Below, piece after piece: positions 16,353-23,771 of a stretch of 64,000 nt of DNA (the stretch's first letter is position 1; the number at the start of each line of letters is the position of its first letter). Source of the DNA: Halorientalis persicus. GTDB lineage: Archaea; Halobacteriota; Halobacteria; Halobacteriales; Haloarculaceae. The notes under the pieces were generated by a model. That model did not search any database. It worked only from the letters and a program-made list of their open reading frames with translations, and had not been told where the DNA came from. The translations under genes and the position numbers were made by a program. The DNA lies in contig NZ_FOCX01000020.1 in NCBI RefSeq assembly GCF_900110215.1, forward strand, positions 1 through 64,000. The letters are read 5' to 3'.

Positions 16353-16553
16353 ATGTCCGAGTCCCCGTTACAGCATCCAGTACTCGATCCGATCGCGGTG
16401 TGTCTCACCTGGATATCGATCCACTGGGTCATCGATCTCTTCGTCCTGAACGTACTCGTCCCGGATCGATTCACGATCATGGGACTCACCGGGATCGCAG
16501 GCGGGCTTTCGCTTCTCGCCTCCCTGATCTACCTCCACGTGAGAGCGTCCTGA
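16353..16553 (+). CDS. small two-helix membrane protein
   Basis: 66 residues starting MSESPLQHPVLDPIAVCLTW. Two hydrophobic segments (about 13-34 and 42-63) are separated by a short charged loop VPDRFT. Not recognised as a named family. ATG start, high GC3. It stands alone between the LLM oxidoreductase and the TetR-controlled zinc-ribbon gene. Confidence 0.6.
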   Translation: MSESPLQHPVLDPIAVCLTWISIHWVIDLFVLNVLVPDRFTIMGLTGIAGGLSLLASLIYLHVRAS

Positions 16554-16658
16554 TCGAGGGAAACGAGTAGCGGAGCGGACTACCGAGCGGCTCAAAATCC
16601 GTAGCGAGAGCTTCGAGGGCCACCGTCCGATAGTCTCCGGGGAGAAAGTTTATGGCTG

Positions 16659-16672
16659 ACTAACCGGCTAGT
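16659..16672. promoter_or_regulatory. TetR-type operator upstream of the zinc-ribbon membrane protein
   Basis: ACTAACCGGCTAGT is a near-palindrome. The surrounding 20-mer TGACTAACCGGCTAGTAAGT agrees at 17 of 20 positions, in the same phase, with the perfect palindrome at 17859-17872. It lies seven bases before the GTG start, over the expected transcription start and just after a TATA-like AAAGTTTATGG. Confidence 0.65.
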
Positions 16673-16678
16673 AAGTCT

Positions 16679-17110
16679 GTGAGCGATACCCTCTCGCAGA
16701 AGCGACCCTGGCTCGCGGCGCTTTTGGCAGTACTGGCGACCGGGCTCGGCCACCTCTATCTCCGGCGGTGGCGGCGTGCCGTCGGGTGGATCGCCGCGCT
16801 CGTGGCCGTGAGCGTGCTGTTCGTGGATCCGGGGACGGTGGACGCGCTGCTCGCCGGAAACCCGGTCGATCCGCTGACGATCGCGCCGATCGCCGTGATC
16901 GGCGGGTTCAGCGTCGTCGACGCCTACCTGCTCGCCAGCGCGCAGAATGCCCTGGCTCGACGGCGAGCGGCCACCGACAACGGAGAGCTCGCACACTGCC
17001 CCAACTGCGGGAAGGAACTCGACGACGACCTCGAGTTCTGTCACTGGTGTTCGACGGATCTGGAGGCGTTCGGCGAGTCTGGCGACGAGATAGACACAGA
17101 GGACGCCTGA
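16679..17110 (+). CDS. membrane protein with C-terminal zinc ribbon (DUF7575-like)
   Basis: 143 residues from a GTG start. An amphipathic N-terminus is followed by two hydrophobic segments (about 12-45 and 60-85), with the motif ATGLGHLYLRRWRRAVGW common in TM2/DUF-type haloarchaeal proteins. The C-terminus has a zinc ribbon: CPNCGKELDDDLEFCHWC. Function unknown. A TetR operator just upstream and the convergent tetR gene suggest it is repressed together with the MATE exporter. Confidence 0.7.
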   Translation: MSDTLSQKRPWLAALLAVLATGLGHLYLRRWRRAVGWIAALVAVSVLFVDPGTVDALLAGNPVDPLTIAPIAVIGGFSVVDAYLLASAQNALARRRAATDNGELAHCPNCGKELDDDLEFCHWCSTDLEAFGESGDEIDTEDA

Positions 17111-17124
17111 TCGGCGGAGAGAAG

Positions 17125-17712
17125 TTACCGGAGCATCGCGTCGGCGTACTCGGCGGCGGCCTGTCTGGCCGTCTCCAGTTCACCTTCTCCCAGCACTACG
17201 GAGCGGGTCCGTGCACCGTCGACGATGGTCATCAGCGCGCGCGTGACGTGTTCGGCGTCCACGTCCTCGAAGACGCCTTCGTCGATCCCGTGGTTGATGA
17301 CGGCCTTGATCATATAGCGGATGTACTCGTCGTTTTGCTGGAAGCGCTCGCTGAACGCCTCCTTGTAGGGAGCCTGACTCCGCATCTCCAGGAGCGCGAC
17401 CGACAGATCCCGGTTCTCTCGGGGTGCGACGAGCAACTCGTCCAGAAGGAGGTTCAACCGCTGTTCCGGGTCGGTCGTTTCGACCTCGTGGATCGAGTCG
17501 ACGAACCGTTCGAGCAGAAAATCGAGAAAGGCGACGAGGAGGTCCTCTTTCGTGTCGTAGTAGTAGTGGATCGCCGCAGTGGATTTGCCGTACTCGTCGG
17601 CGATCCGCTTGATCGTGAGATCGGCGTACCCGTGCTCCCGGAGCGCTCGATACGTGGCCTGCATGATCTCCTCGTCGGGCTCCGAGAACGACCGGTCCGA
17701 TGGATCAGCCAT
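17125..17712 (-). CDS. TetR/AcrR-family repressor
   Basis: 195 residues. The N-terminal HTH (about 14-60) reads IMQATYRALREHGYADLTIKRIADEYGKSTAAIHYYYDTKEDLL in two overlapping pieces typical of TetR. The rest is a helical ligand-binding domain. ATG at 17712 is the natural start; a longer frame upstream lacks family similarity. It is flanked by two genes carrying matching palindromes (16659 and 17859), so it probably represses the zinc-ribbon membrane protein and the MATE unit in response to a small toxic compound. Confidence 0.85.
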   Translation of the reverse strand: MADPSDRSFSEPDEEIMQATYRALREHGYADLTIKRIADEYGKSTAAIHYYYDTKEDLLVAFLDFLLERFVDSIHEVETTDPEQRLNLLLDELLVAPRENRDLSVALLEMRSQAPYKEAFSERFQQNDEYIRYMIKAVINHGIDEGVFEDVDAEHVTRALMTIVDGARTRSVVLGEGELETARQAAAEYADAMLR

Positions 17713-17858
17713 CGTACGCTGGGTTGCCCCACGATCAGATAACGGTTTTGACCACCCCTCTCGCCAGCCGCCGTCGTACCGCCCAGTCATTCCCCGCGCC
17801 CACGTTCCGATCGTCGTTCGTGCCGTGGAACCGGCTGTCGCCTCACCCAAGCTTTTTG

Positions 17859-17872
17859 ACTAACTAGTTAGT
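17859..17872. promoter_or_regulatory. perfect 14-bp TetR-type palindrome
   Basis: ACTAACTAGTTAGT is a perfect inverted repeat 19 bases before the start of the 44-residue leader gene of the MATE operon, and 146 bases upstream of tetR on the other strand. It follows a T-rich stretch (GCTTTTTG) that may be part of the promoter. The 20-base context matches the site at 16659-16672. Confidence 0.75.
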
Positions 17873-17891
17873 AAGTTGGCGTACGAACGAT

Positions 17892-18026
17892 ATGGACGAC
17901 GATTCAGCGACCGAGATTCTGGAGGCGACCTATCGGACGCTCTGTCGCCACGGTTACGCGGCCCGCACGACCAGTGACATCGACGCCGGGACCGGCGACG
18001 AGCCAGCGGAGGCGATCCAGTCGTGA
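17892..18026 (+). CDS. 44-residue micro-protein resembling a truncated TetR HTH
   Basis: Starts MDDDSATEILEATYRTLCRH and ends AEAIQS. The first 30 residues align with the TetR HTH start of the gene at 17125 (ATEILEATYR.LC.HGYA versus EEIMQATYRALREHGYA), but the recognition helix region is replaced by a short acidic tail. Its TGA overlaps the GTG start of the MATE gene (GTGA), implying coupled translation. Most likely a shrunken tetR gene kept as a translated leader. Alternatives are a functional HTH mini-protein or plain decay. Directly controlled by the 17859 palindrome. Confidence 0.6.
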   Translation: MDDDSATEILEATYRTLCRHGYAARTTSDIDAGTGDEPAEAIQS

Positions 18027-19459
18027 GCCTCCGGACCCGACTCGGGTCGCTGTTTCGCGGCCCCGAGGAGTTCGACCTAACATCGGGCAGCATCGGGAAG
18101 CCGCTCTTTTTCCTCTCGATGCCGATCGTCGTCACGAACCTCTTTCAGACCGCCTACAACCTCGCGGACACCTTCTGGCTCGGCCAGTACAGCACGGACG
18201 CACTGGCGGCCATCTCCTTTGCTTTCCCGATGGTCTTCCTCTTGATCTCGCTCGGCATGGGCATCTCCGTGGCCGGGAGCGTGCTGGTCGCACAGTACAC
18301 CGGGGCCGACGAGACCGACGCGGCCGAGTACGCCGCCTCCCAGACCGTGACCTTCGCCGCCATCGTCTCGCTCGTGCTGGGCGTGATCGGCTACGTCGTC
18401 GTCGGCGACTTCCTCGGCCTCCTGGGTGCCTCGGCGGACGTGTTGCCGATGGCGACCAGCTACATGGAAGTCGTCTCACTGGGCCTCATCTTCATGTTCG
18501 GGTTCATGGTCTTCGTCTCGCTGATGCGGGGCTCCGGCGACACGATCACACCCATGCTCGTCATGTTCGGGTCGGTCGTCCTCAACATCGTCATCGACCC
18601 GTTCCTCATCTTCGGGTGGTGGCTGTTCCCCGAACTCGGAATCGAGGGTGCGGCCATCGCGACCGTCTTCTCCCGGTCGCTCGCGCTGTTCGTCGGCCTC
18701 GCGATCATGCTTCGGGGCGAGCGCGGCGTCCGGATCGACCCTCGTGACATGGTGCCCGACCCCGCCTATCTCCGCCGACTCGTCCGCATCGGCCTGCCCG
18801 CTTCGATCGAGAACATGGGCCGAGCGCTGTCGATGAACCTGCTGTTGGTCATCGTCGCGCTCTTTCCCGACACCGTCGTCGCCGCCTACGGGATCGGGAC
18901 GCGCGTGTTCTCGGTCGTCTTCCTGCCGGCCATCGCCGTCGCCCGCGGTGTCGAGACCATGACCGGCCAGAACATGGGCGCGAACAAACCCGAGCGCGCC
19001 GAGCGAGCGGCTGGCCTCGCGGCGAAAGTCCTCTTCGTCGTGCTCTCGGCCGCCGGCGTGCTGGTCTGGGTCGCCGCCGCCCCCATCGCCGACCTGTTCA
19101 CGACCGATCCCGCCGTCGTCGAGAGCAGCACCAAGTTCCTCCGGTACGTCGCGCTGACCTTCGGGTTCATCGGCATCATGCGGGCCTACACCGGGAGCTT
19201 CCGTGGCGCGGGCCAGACCCTCGTCGCAGCGGCGATCTCCGTGCTGATGCTCGGTGTCGTCCGCTTCCCGATCGCGTGGATCGCGTCCGGCCCGCTCGGT
19301 GAGACCGGTATCTGGCTCTCTTTCGCCGTCTCCAACGTCGTGGGCGCTATCGTCGCCTACACGTGGTATCGCCGCGGCACCTGGCGCGAGAGCGACCTCA
19401 CCGAATCGACCGTCGACGTAGAGGAATCCGCCGTCGAGACCGCGACGGGGGACGACTGA
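18023..19459 (+). CDS. MATE-family multidrug/toxin exporter
   Basis: 478 residues, 12 hydrophobic helices in two homologous halves. Typical MATE signatures: GSIGKPLFFLSMPIVVTNLFQTAYNLADTFW at the start, SLMRGSGDTITPM around residue 165, and FRGAGQT in the second half. These transporters exchange cationic compounds for Na+ or H+. Start GTG overlaps the stop of the micro-protein; its own TGA overlaps the ATG of the next gene. Regulated through the TetR palindrome. Confidence 0.88.
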   Translation: MSLRTRLGSLFRGPEEFDLTSGSIGKPLFFLSMPIVVTNLFQTAYNLADTFWLGQYSTDALAAISFAFPMVFLLISLGMGISVAGSVLVAQYTGADETDAAEYAASQTVTFAAIVSLVLGVIGYVVVGDFLGLLGASADVLPMATSYMEVVSLGLIFMFGFMVFVSLMRGSGDTITPMLVMFGSVVLNIVIDPFLIFGWWLFPELGIEGAAIATVFSRSLALFVGLAIMLRGERGVRIDPRDMVPDPAYLRRLVRIGLPASIENMGRALSMNLLLVIVALFPDTVVAAYGIGTRVFSVVFLPAIAVARGVETMTGQNMGANKPERAERAAGLAAKVLFVVLSAAGVLVWVAAAPIADLFTTDPAVVESSTKFLRYVALTFGFIGIMRAYTGSFRGAGQTLVAAAISVLMLGVVRFPIAWIASGPLGETGIWLSFAVSNVVGAIVAYTWYRRGTWRESDLTESTVDVEESAVETATGDD

Positions 19460-20286
19460 TGGACCGAACCGACGCGCTCGCGACCCGACGCGCGAAGATC
19501 GACAGCCGGATCGAGACGGCACTCGCCGCGGCCGACGAGGACGGACTGGCGGTCGCCCGGGAGACCGTCGACGCGTTCGACGATCGGTGGTACGGCCAGC
19601 TCGTCCTCGGCGCGTACGACGCGACGGTCGACCGGCGAGACACGGCCGTGGTGCTCCCCGCCGCGGCGGCCGTCGAACTCCTGCGCGGGTACTGCCGGCT
19701 CCGCGGCGAGTTGCTCGTCCAGCTTGCCGAGCGGGGAGCCCACTCGATTACGCGGGACCCGACGGCCGCACTGCTGGGTGCGGACTACCTCTACACCGCG
19801 GCCTACTCGGCGCTCGGGTCGGCCGAGCACCCGGATCTCGACGAGGGGTTCGCGACGCTGACGAGCGTGCTGGAGTCGATCACCGGCGCGTTCGCCACCG
19901 TCGAAGGGGCTCCCACCGACGGGTCGGACCAGATCCACAGTATCGAACAGACTGCTGGCAGTCTGGGGGAGGGGGCGGCCGTCATCGGAACGACGCTCGC
20001 GGGCGTGAGCGAGGCCGACGAAGAGCGCTTCAGGGCCCTGGGTCGGGGTGCCAGTACGGCCCGGCGGATCGACCGCGCGCTCGCCTCGGAACACACCGGC
20101 ACGGTCCTCCCACCCGCACTCGACGAGGATACGCTCGAAGCTCACGCGAACACGTGCCACGCAGTCGTCGACCGGACGCTCGACGAACTCGAACGGACCG
20201 CCGACGTGACGGCCCTCCGGGCGCTCCTCGCCAGTGAACGAGGCGACGGACAGCCGCCGCCCTCCCGTGATCGTGCCGCCGAGTGA
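19459..20286 (+). CDS. isoprenoid-synthase-fold-like haloarchaeal protein
   Basis: 275 residues, nearly all alpha-helical. The segments YGQLVLGAYDATVDRRD and VLPAAAAVELLRGYCRLRGELL have the helical pattern of polyprenyl synthetases (class I fold), but I see no DDxxD prenyl-diphosphate motif, so it is probably not a catalytic prenyltransferase. Conserved haloarchaeal family of unknown role. ATG overlaps the MATE stop codon, hence same transcript; whether it is functionally tied to export is unknown. Confidence 0.55.
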   Translation: MDRTDALATRRAKIDSRIETALAAADEDGLAVARETVDAFDDRWYGQLVLGAYDATVDRRDTAVVLPAAAAVELLRGYCRLRGELLVQLAERGAHSITRDPTAALLGADYLYTAAYSALGSAEHPDLDEGFATLTSVLESITGAFATVEGAPTDGSDQIHSIEQTAGSLGEGAAVIGTTLAGVSEADEERFRALGRGASTARRIDRALASEHTGTVLPPALDEDTLEAHANTCHAVVDRTLDELERTADVTALRALLASERGDGQPPPSRDRAAE

Positions 20287-20432
20287 CCGAGTGAGTGGGG
20301 CCCTGTTGGGAGCCGTTCGTGGCCGGGCGTTCCACGACCGGCGAGCGAGGGGGCCAGTCCGCTTCTCGGACGCGGCCGGCCACCTGTCCGTGTCGCCGTC
20401 TTTTTGCCCGCTCACCGCGACTAGTGGCTGCT

Positions 20433-21449
20433 ATGTCCGATACCATGCGTGCCGCGGTCGTTCCGGAAGCGGGCGGCGACTTCGAACTCGTCGAACGCGA
20501 CGTCCCAGATCCCGAGCCCGGCGAGGTCAGGATCGCCGTCGAGGCCTGTGGGATCTGTCACAGCGACGCCTTCGCCAAGGAGGGGACGTATCCGGGGCTC
20601 AGCTATCCCCACGTCCCGGGCCACGAGATCGCCGGTCGCGTCGATGCCGTGGGCGATGACGTCACCACCTGGGCCGAGGGCGACCGGGTCGGCGCAGGCT
20701 GGCACGGCGGCCACTGTTTCACCTGCGAGCCCTGCCGGCGCGGGAACTTCCTCCAGTGTGAGAACGGCGAGATCACCGGCATCACCTTCGACGGCGGCTA
20801 CGCCGAGTACGTGACCGTCCCGAACGAGGCCGTCGCGGCGGTGCCCGACGACCTCGACGCGGCCGACGCCGCGCCGTTGCTCTGTGCCGGCGTCACGACG
20901 TTCAACGCCCTGCGCAACAGCGACGCCCGACCGGGCGACCTCGTCGCCGTGCTGGGCGTGGGTGGCCTCGGCCACCTCGGACTCCAGTACGCCCACGCCG
21001 CCGGCTACGAGACCGTCGCGATCTCGCGAAGCCCCGACAAGGAAGACCTCGCGCGCTCGCTGGGCGCGGACCACTTCGTGAACGCCGCCGAGACCGATCC
21101 CGCAGAACAGTTGCAGGCCCTCGGCGGCGCACGCGTCGTCCTCGCAACGGCACCCTCTAGCGACGCTATCTCGTCGGTGGTCGACGGTATCGGCATCGAC
21201 GGCTCCGTGGTCGTCGTCGGCGTCCCCGGTGCGCCCATCGAAGTGGACGCCAACACGCTCGTCGGGACCCGCGGCGGCGTCGAGGGCTGGGCCTCCGGCC
21301 ACGCCCGCGACTCCCAGGACACCCTGGAGTTCAGCGCCCTGCGAGACGTGCGCCCCGAGATCGAGACCTACCCGCTGGCGGAGGTCGCGGCGGCCTACGA
21401 GCGCATGATCGAGAACGAGGCGCGATTCCGGGTCGTCCTGGAGCCCTGA
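20433..21449 (+). CDS. zinc-dependent alcohol dehydrogenase (MDR family)
   Basis: 338 residues. Catalytic zinc ligands are seen in EACGICHSDAF and VPGHEIAGRV; the structural zinc site is CFTCEPCRRGNFLQC. The Rossmann motif is VLGVGGLGHLGLQYAHAAG. Closest in pattern to NAD(P)-dependent AdhP-like or cinnamyl-type dehydrogenases. Start ATG at 20433 (MSDTMRAAVVPEAGG); a second ATG at 20445 is possible. A T-rich run lies before it at 20400. Monocistronic. Confidence 0.87.
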   Translation: MSDTMRAAVVPEAGGDFELVERDVPDPEPGEVRIAVEACGICHSDAFAKEGTYPGLSYPHVPGHEIAGRVDAVGDDVTTWAEGDRVGAGWHGGHCFTCEPCRRGNFLQCENGEITGITFDGGYAEYVTVPNEAVAAVPDDLDAADAAPLLCAGVTTFNALRNSDARPGDLVAVLGVGGLGHLGLQYAHAAGYETVAISRSPDKEDLARSLGADHFVNAAETDPAEQLQALGGARVVLATAPSSDAISSVVDGIGIDGSVVVVGVPGAPIEVDANTLVGTRGGVEGWASGHARDSQDTLEFSALRDVRPEIETYPLAEVAAAYERMIENEARFRVVLEP

Positions 21450-21561
21450 GCGAGCGGCGGTCCCGTCGCCGACCCGTCGTCGACAATCCCGTGGCGAGAG
21501 TGTCGGCTCCGCCGAGGGATTCCGACGGGAGATTTAATCTCGTAGCGCCCAACGTTAGCCC

Positions 21562-21939
21562 GTGTCACAGACAGCACCATCACGGTTCCTCCTGGTGTCG
21601 GCGGTCGTGTGTGTCCTCGCGTGTGCGGCCGCGGCCGTGGTCCCGCTCGGGACGGGTGCCTTGCCTGCGTTCACGGGCAGTGTCACGTCGAGCGGACTGC
21701 TCGGACTGGTGTTCAGCGTCCGGAGCGTCCAGTTGCTCCGGGCGACCGGGCGACCCGGTCTGCCGGCGGCCGTCCTCACGACGATCTTCGGCGGCTGGTT
21801 CATGCTCGCGCCCCTGCTGTACCGAGACACCGGGTTCCTGCCGACCGCCGGAGTCCAGCTCGCCGGGACGCTCGTCTCGACGTTCGGCCTGTACGTCGTC
21901 GTGGCCGGGCTGACCGGTGAAACCGACGGCGCGTCGTGA
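21562..21939 (+). CDS. four-helix membrane protein, SPW-repeat-like size
   Basis: 125 residues from a GTG start. Four hydrophobic segments at about 8-32, 40-55, 70-90 and 97-118. The segment TIFGGWFMLAPLLYRD resembles the SPW/W-x-x-L-A-P pattern of small bacterial and archaeal membrane proteins. No function can be given. Free-standing, preceded by a short AT-rich promoter-like stretch (GATTTAATC at about 21530). Confidence 0.6.
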   Translation: MSQTAPSRFLLVSAVVCVLACAAAAVVPLGTGALPAFTGSVTSSGLLGLVFSVRSVQLLRATGRPGLPAAVLTTIFGGWFMLAPLLYRDTGFLPTAGVQLAGTLVSTFGLYVVVAGLTGETDGAS

Positions 21940-22047
21940 CCGGGTGCAGGGCTATCGCGGCCGTTCCACCCCCGATCCGAGTGGAGGTTGCCGTGTTCGC
22001 GCCGTAACTGTCCGGACATTGAAGTTGGTCTCAGCTGACGTACCGTC

Positions 22048-23649
22048 GTGACTCGTCGGCTTTCGCGGCGCAGGGCGCTCCAGTTCGCGGGTGGCGTGTG
22101 TGCCACAGGTCTCATCGGTGTTGCCGGAGGCACCCGCGCGACAACGGGATCGTGGCAGACATACGGATTCGACGCCGCAAACACAGCGGCCCCACCCGAT
22201 CACACCGGTCCGGACGACGCCGCCACCGTCCAATGGCGGTTCGAGACCGGAAGCGGTATCGTCCTCTCGTCACCGGTGGTGGATGCAGACACCGTCTACG
22301 TCGGGAGTAACGACGCCAACGTCTACGCTGTCGACCGCCGAACCGGGACCGAACGCTGGCGCTTCCAGACCGGCGACCGAGTGAAATCGTCACCGGCGCT
22401 CGCGAACGGCACGCTCTACATCGGCAGCCACGACGGCACCCTCTATGCACTGGATGCGGCGTCGGGCCGCGAACAGTGGCGGTTCGAGACCGAATCACCA
22501 GTGGTCGCCCCACCGACAGTCGTGGACGGGACCGTCTACACCGGCGGGCACGACGCCACGGCCTACGCGCTGGACGCGGCCGACGGGAGCGAGCGCTGGT
22601 CATACGGACTCGACAGGTTGACTAACACCGCCCCGGCCGTGGTCGATGGAACAGTGGTCATCGGGAGCTGGGGCGACGGTGGCCTGTACGCGCTCGACGC
22701 CGATACCGGGTCCCTGAACTGGCGGTTCGACGACACCGGAACGGTCGATTCGAGCCCGGCTGTCGTCGACGGGACGGTGTACTTCGGGAGTTCGGACACC
22801 AACGTGTACGCGCTCAGTCTCACGGACGGAACCGAACAGTGGCGCTTCGAGACCGGCGACCGGGTGCCGTCCTCACCGGCAGTCACCGGAGACACGGTCT
22901 ACGTCGGGAGCAACGATTCCAGCGTCTACGCTCTAGACGCGAGTGACGGCACCCAGCAGTGGGCCTACGAGACGGGAGATCGCGTACAGTCCTCACCAGC
23001 CGTCGTCGATGGGACGGTTTACGTCGGGAGCGAGGACGCAACACTGTACGCACTGGACGCGGCCGACGGGTCCGAGCGCTGGCTCTTCGAGGAGCCCGGA
23101 TCGATCTACGGGTTGCCGGCGGTGCTGGACGACACCCTCTACATCGGCAGTTCGGACAACACCCTGTACGCGATCGGTCCGCAGTTGCCGGGTTCAGCGA
23201 CGGCATCGCCGACGGCGACCGTCCGTGCGACCGACGCCAGCGGCGACGACACGCCGACTGATGGTTCGAGTGACGGATCCGGATCGCCGAGTCCCCCGGT
23301 CGAACTGCTGGCCGGCGCGCTCCTCACGGCGCTCGGTGTCGGTGCCTACTGGCGACATCGTGGCGACGACACTGTTCCGATTCACCTCTCGAACGCGAGC
23401 GGAACAGCACTCCGGTGCCGCATCTCAGTTCGGGCCGACGACGAGGACGAACTTCGGTTCGATACCAAGGTCGAACTCGACGACGGCGAGGAGCGGACAC
23501 TCGACGGTGAGTTCCCCTCGGGACCGTTCAGTCTCAGGGTCGCCATCCCCCACGGCCAGCCGGTCGTCGAGACTCGCGAGACCGGCGAGGCCGTCTCACG
23601 CACCGTCGTGAACATCACCGCGGACGGCACTGACGTGACTGTCGAGTGA
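22048..23649 (+). CDS. Tat-exported eight-bladed PQQ-type beta-propeller protein
   Basis: 533 residues. A Tat signal is at the N-terminus (SRRRALQFAGG). Eight ~40-residue PQQ-like repeats fill about 50-375, each with the pattern SSPAVVDGTVYVGS..D..VYALDA.DG...WRFE. A Thr/Ser/Asp linker follows, then one membrane helix (LLAGALLTALGVGAYW, about 415-432) and a C-terminal beta-rich domain of about 90 residues. The propeller is therefore extracellular and anchored at its C-terminal side. Similar haloarchaeal proteins are annotated as PQQ-binding, but no dehydrogenase motif is seen; it may be a scaffold. Confidence 0.78.
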   Translation: MTRRLSRRRALQFAGGVCATGLIGVAGGTRATTGSWQTYGFDAANTAAPPDHTGPDDAATVQWRFETGSGIVLSSPVVDADTVYVGSNDANVYAVDRRTGTERWRFQTGDRVKSSPALANGTLYIGSHDGTLYALDAASGREQWRFETESPVVAPPTVVDGTVYTGGHDATAYALDAADGSERWSYGLDRLTNTAPAVVDGTVVIGSWGDGGLYALDADTGSLNWRFDDTGTVDSSPAVVDGTVYFGSSDTNVYALSLTDGTEQWRFETGDRVPSSPAVTGDTVYVGSNDSSVYALDASDGTQQWAYETGDRVQSSPAVVDGTVYVGSEDATLYALDAADGSERWLFEEPGSIYGLPAVLDDTLYIGSSDNTLYAIGPQLPGSATASPTATVRATDASGDDTPTDGSSDGSGSPSPPVELLAGALLTALGVGAYWRHRGDDTVPIHLSNASGTALRCRISVRADDEDELRFDTKVELDDGEERTLDGEFPSGPFSLRVAIPHGQPVVETRETGEAVSRTVVNITADGTDVTVE

Positions 23650-23735
23650 CGACGGGGCGACCCCACCGTTCTTATTCTTGCAGTGGGGAACGTTCGGCAG
23701 TCGGCGGTGAGTTGTTTCTAGGCAGAGTACGTCCC

Positions 23736-23744
23736 TAATTTTAA
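23736..23744 (+). promoter_or_regulatory. likely TATA element of the pilus operon
   Basis: TAATTTTAA centred about 32 bases before the ATG at 23772 is the only AT-rich block in the region. That spacing predicts a transcript starting a few bases before the start codon, as is usual for nearly leaderless haloarchaeal mRNAs. Confidence 0.45.
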
Positions 23745-23771
23745 GTCGGAAAACGCGACCAAGCCCGACAC

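Noticed and set aside
17859-17872. The ACTAACTAGTTAGT palindrome as a Bat-type UAS
   Set aside because: It resembles the bop UAS core, but no Bat-like gene is adjacent, while tetR and a second matching site are; the TetR reading is simpler.
22200-23190. Repeated DNA that could pass for a repeat array
   Set aside because: The repetition is at protein level: eight PQQ propeller blades. Spacing and sequence vary, with no unique spacers, so not a CRISPR.
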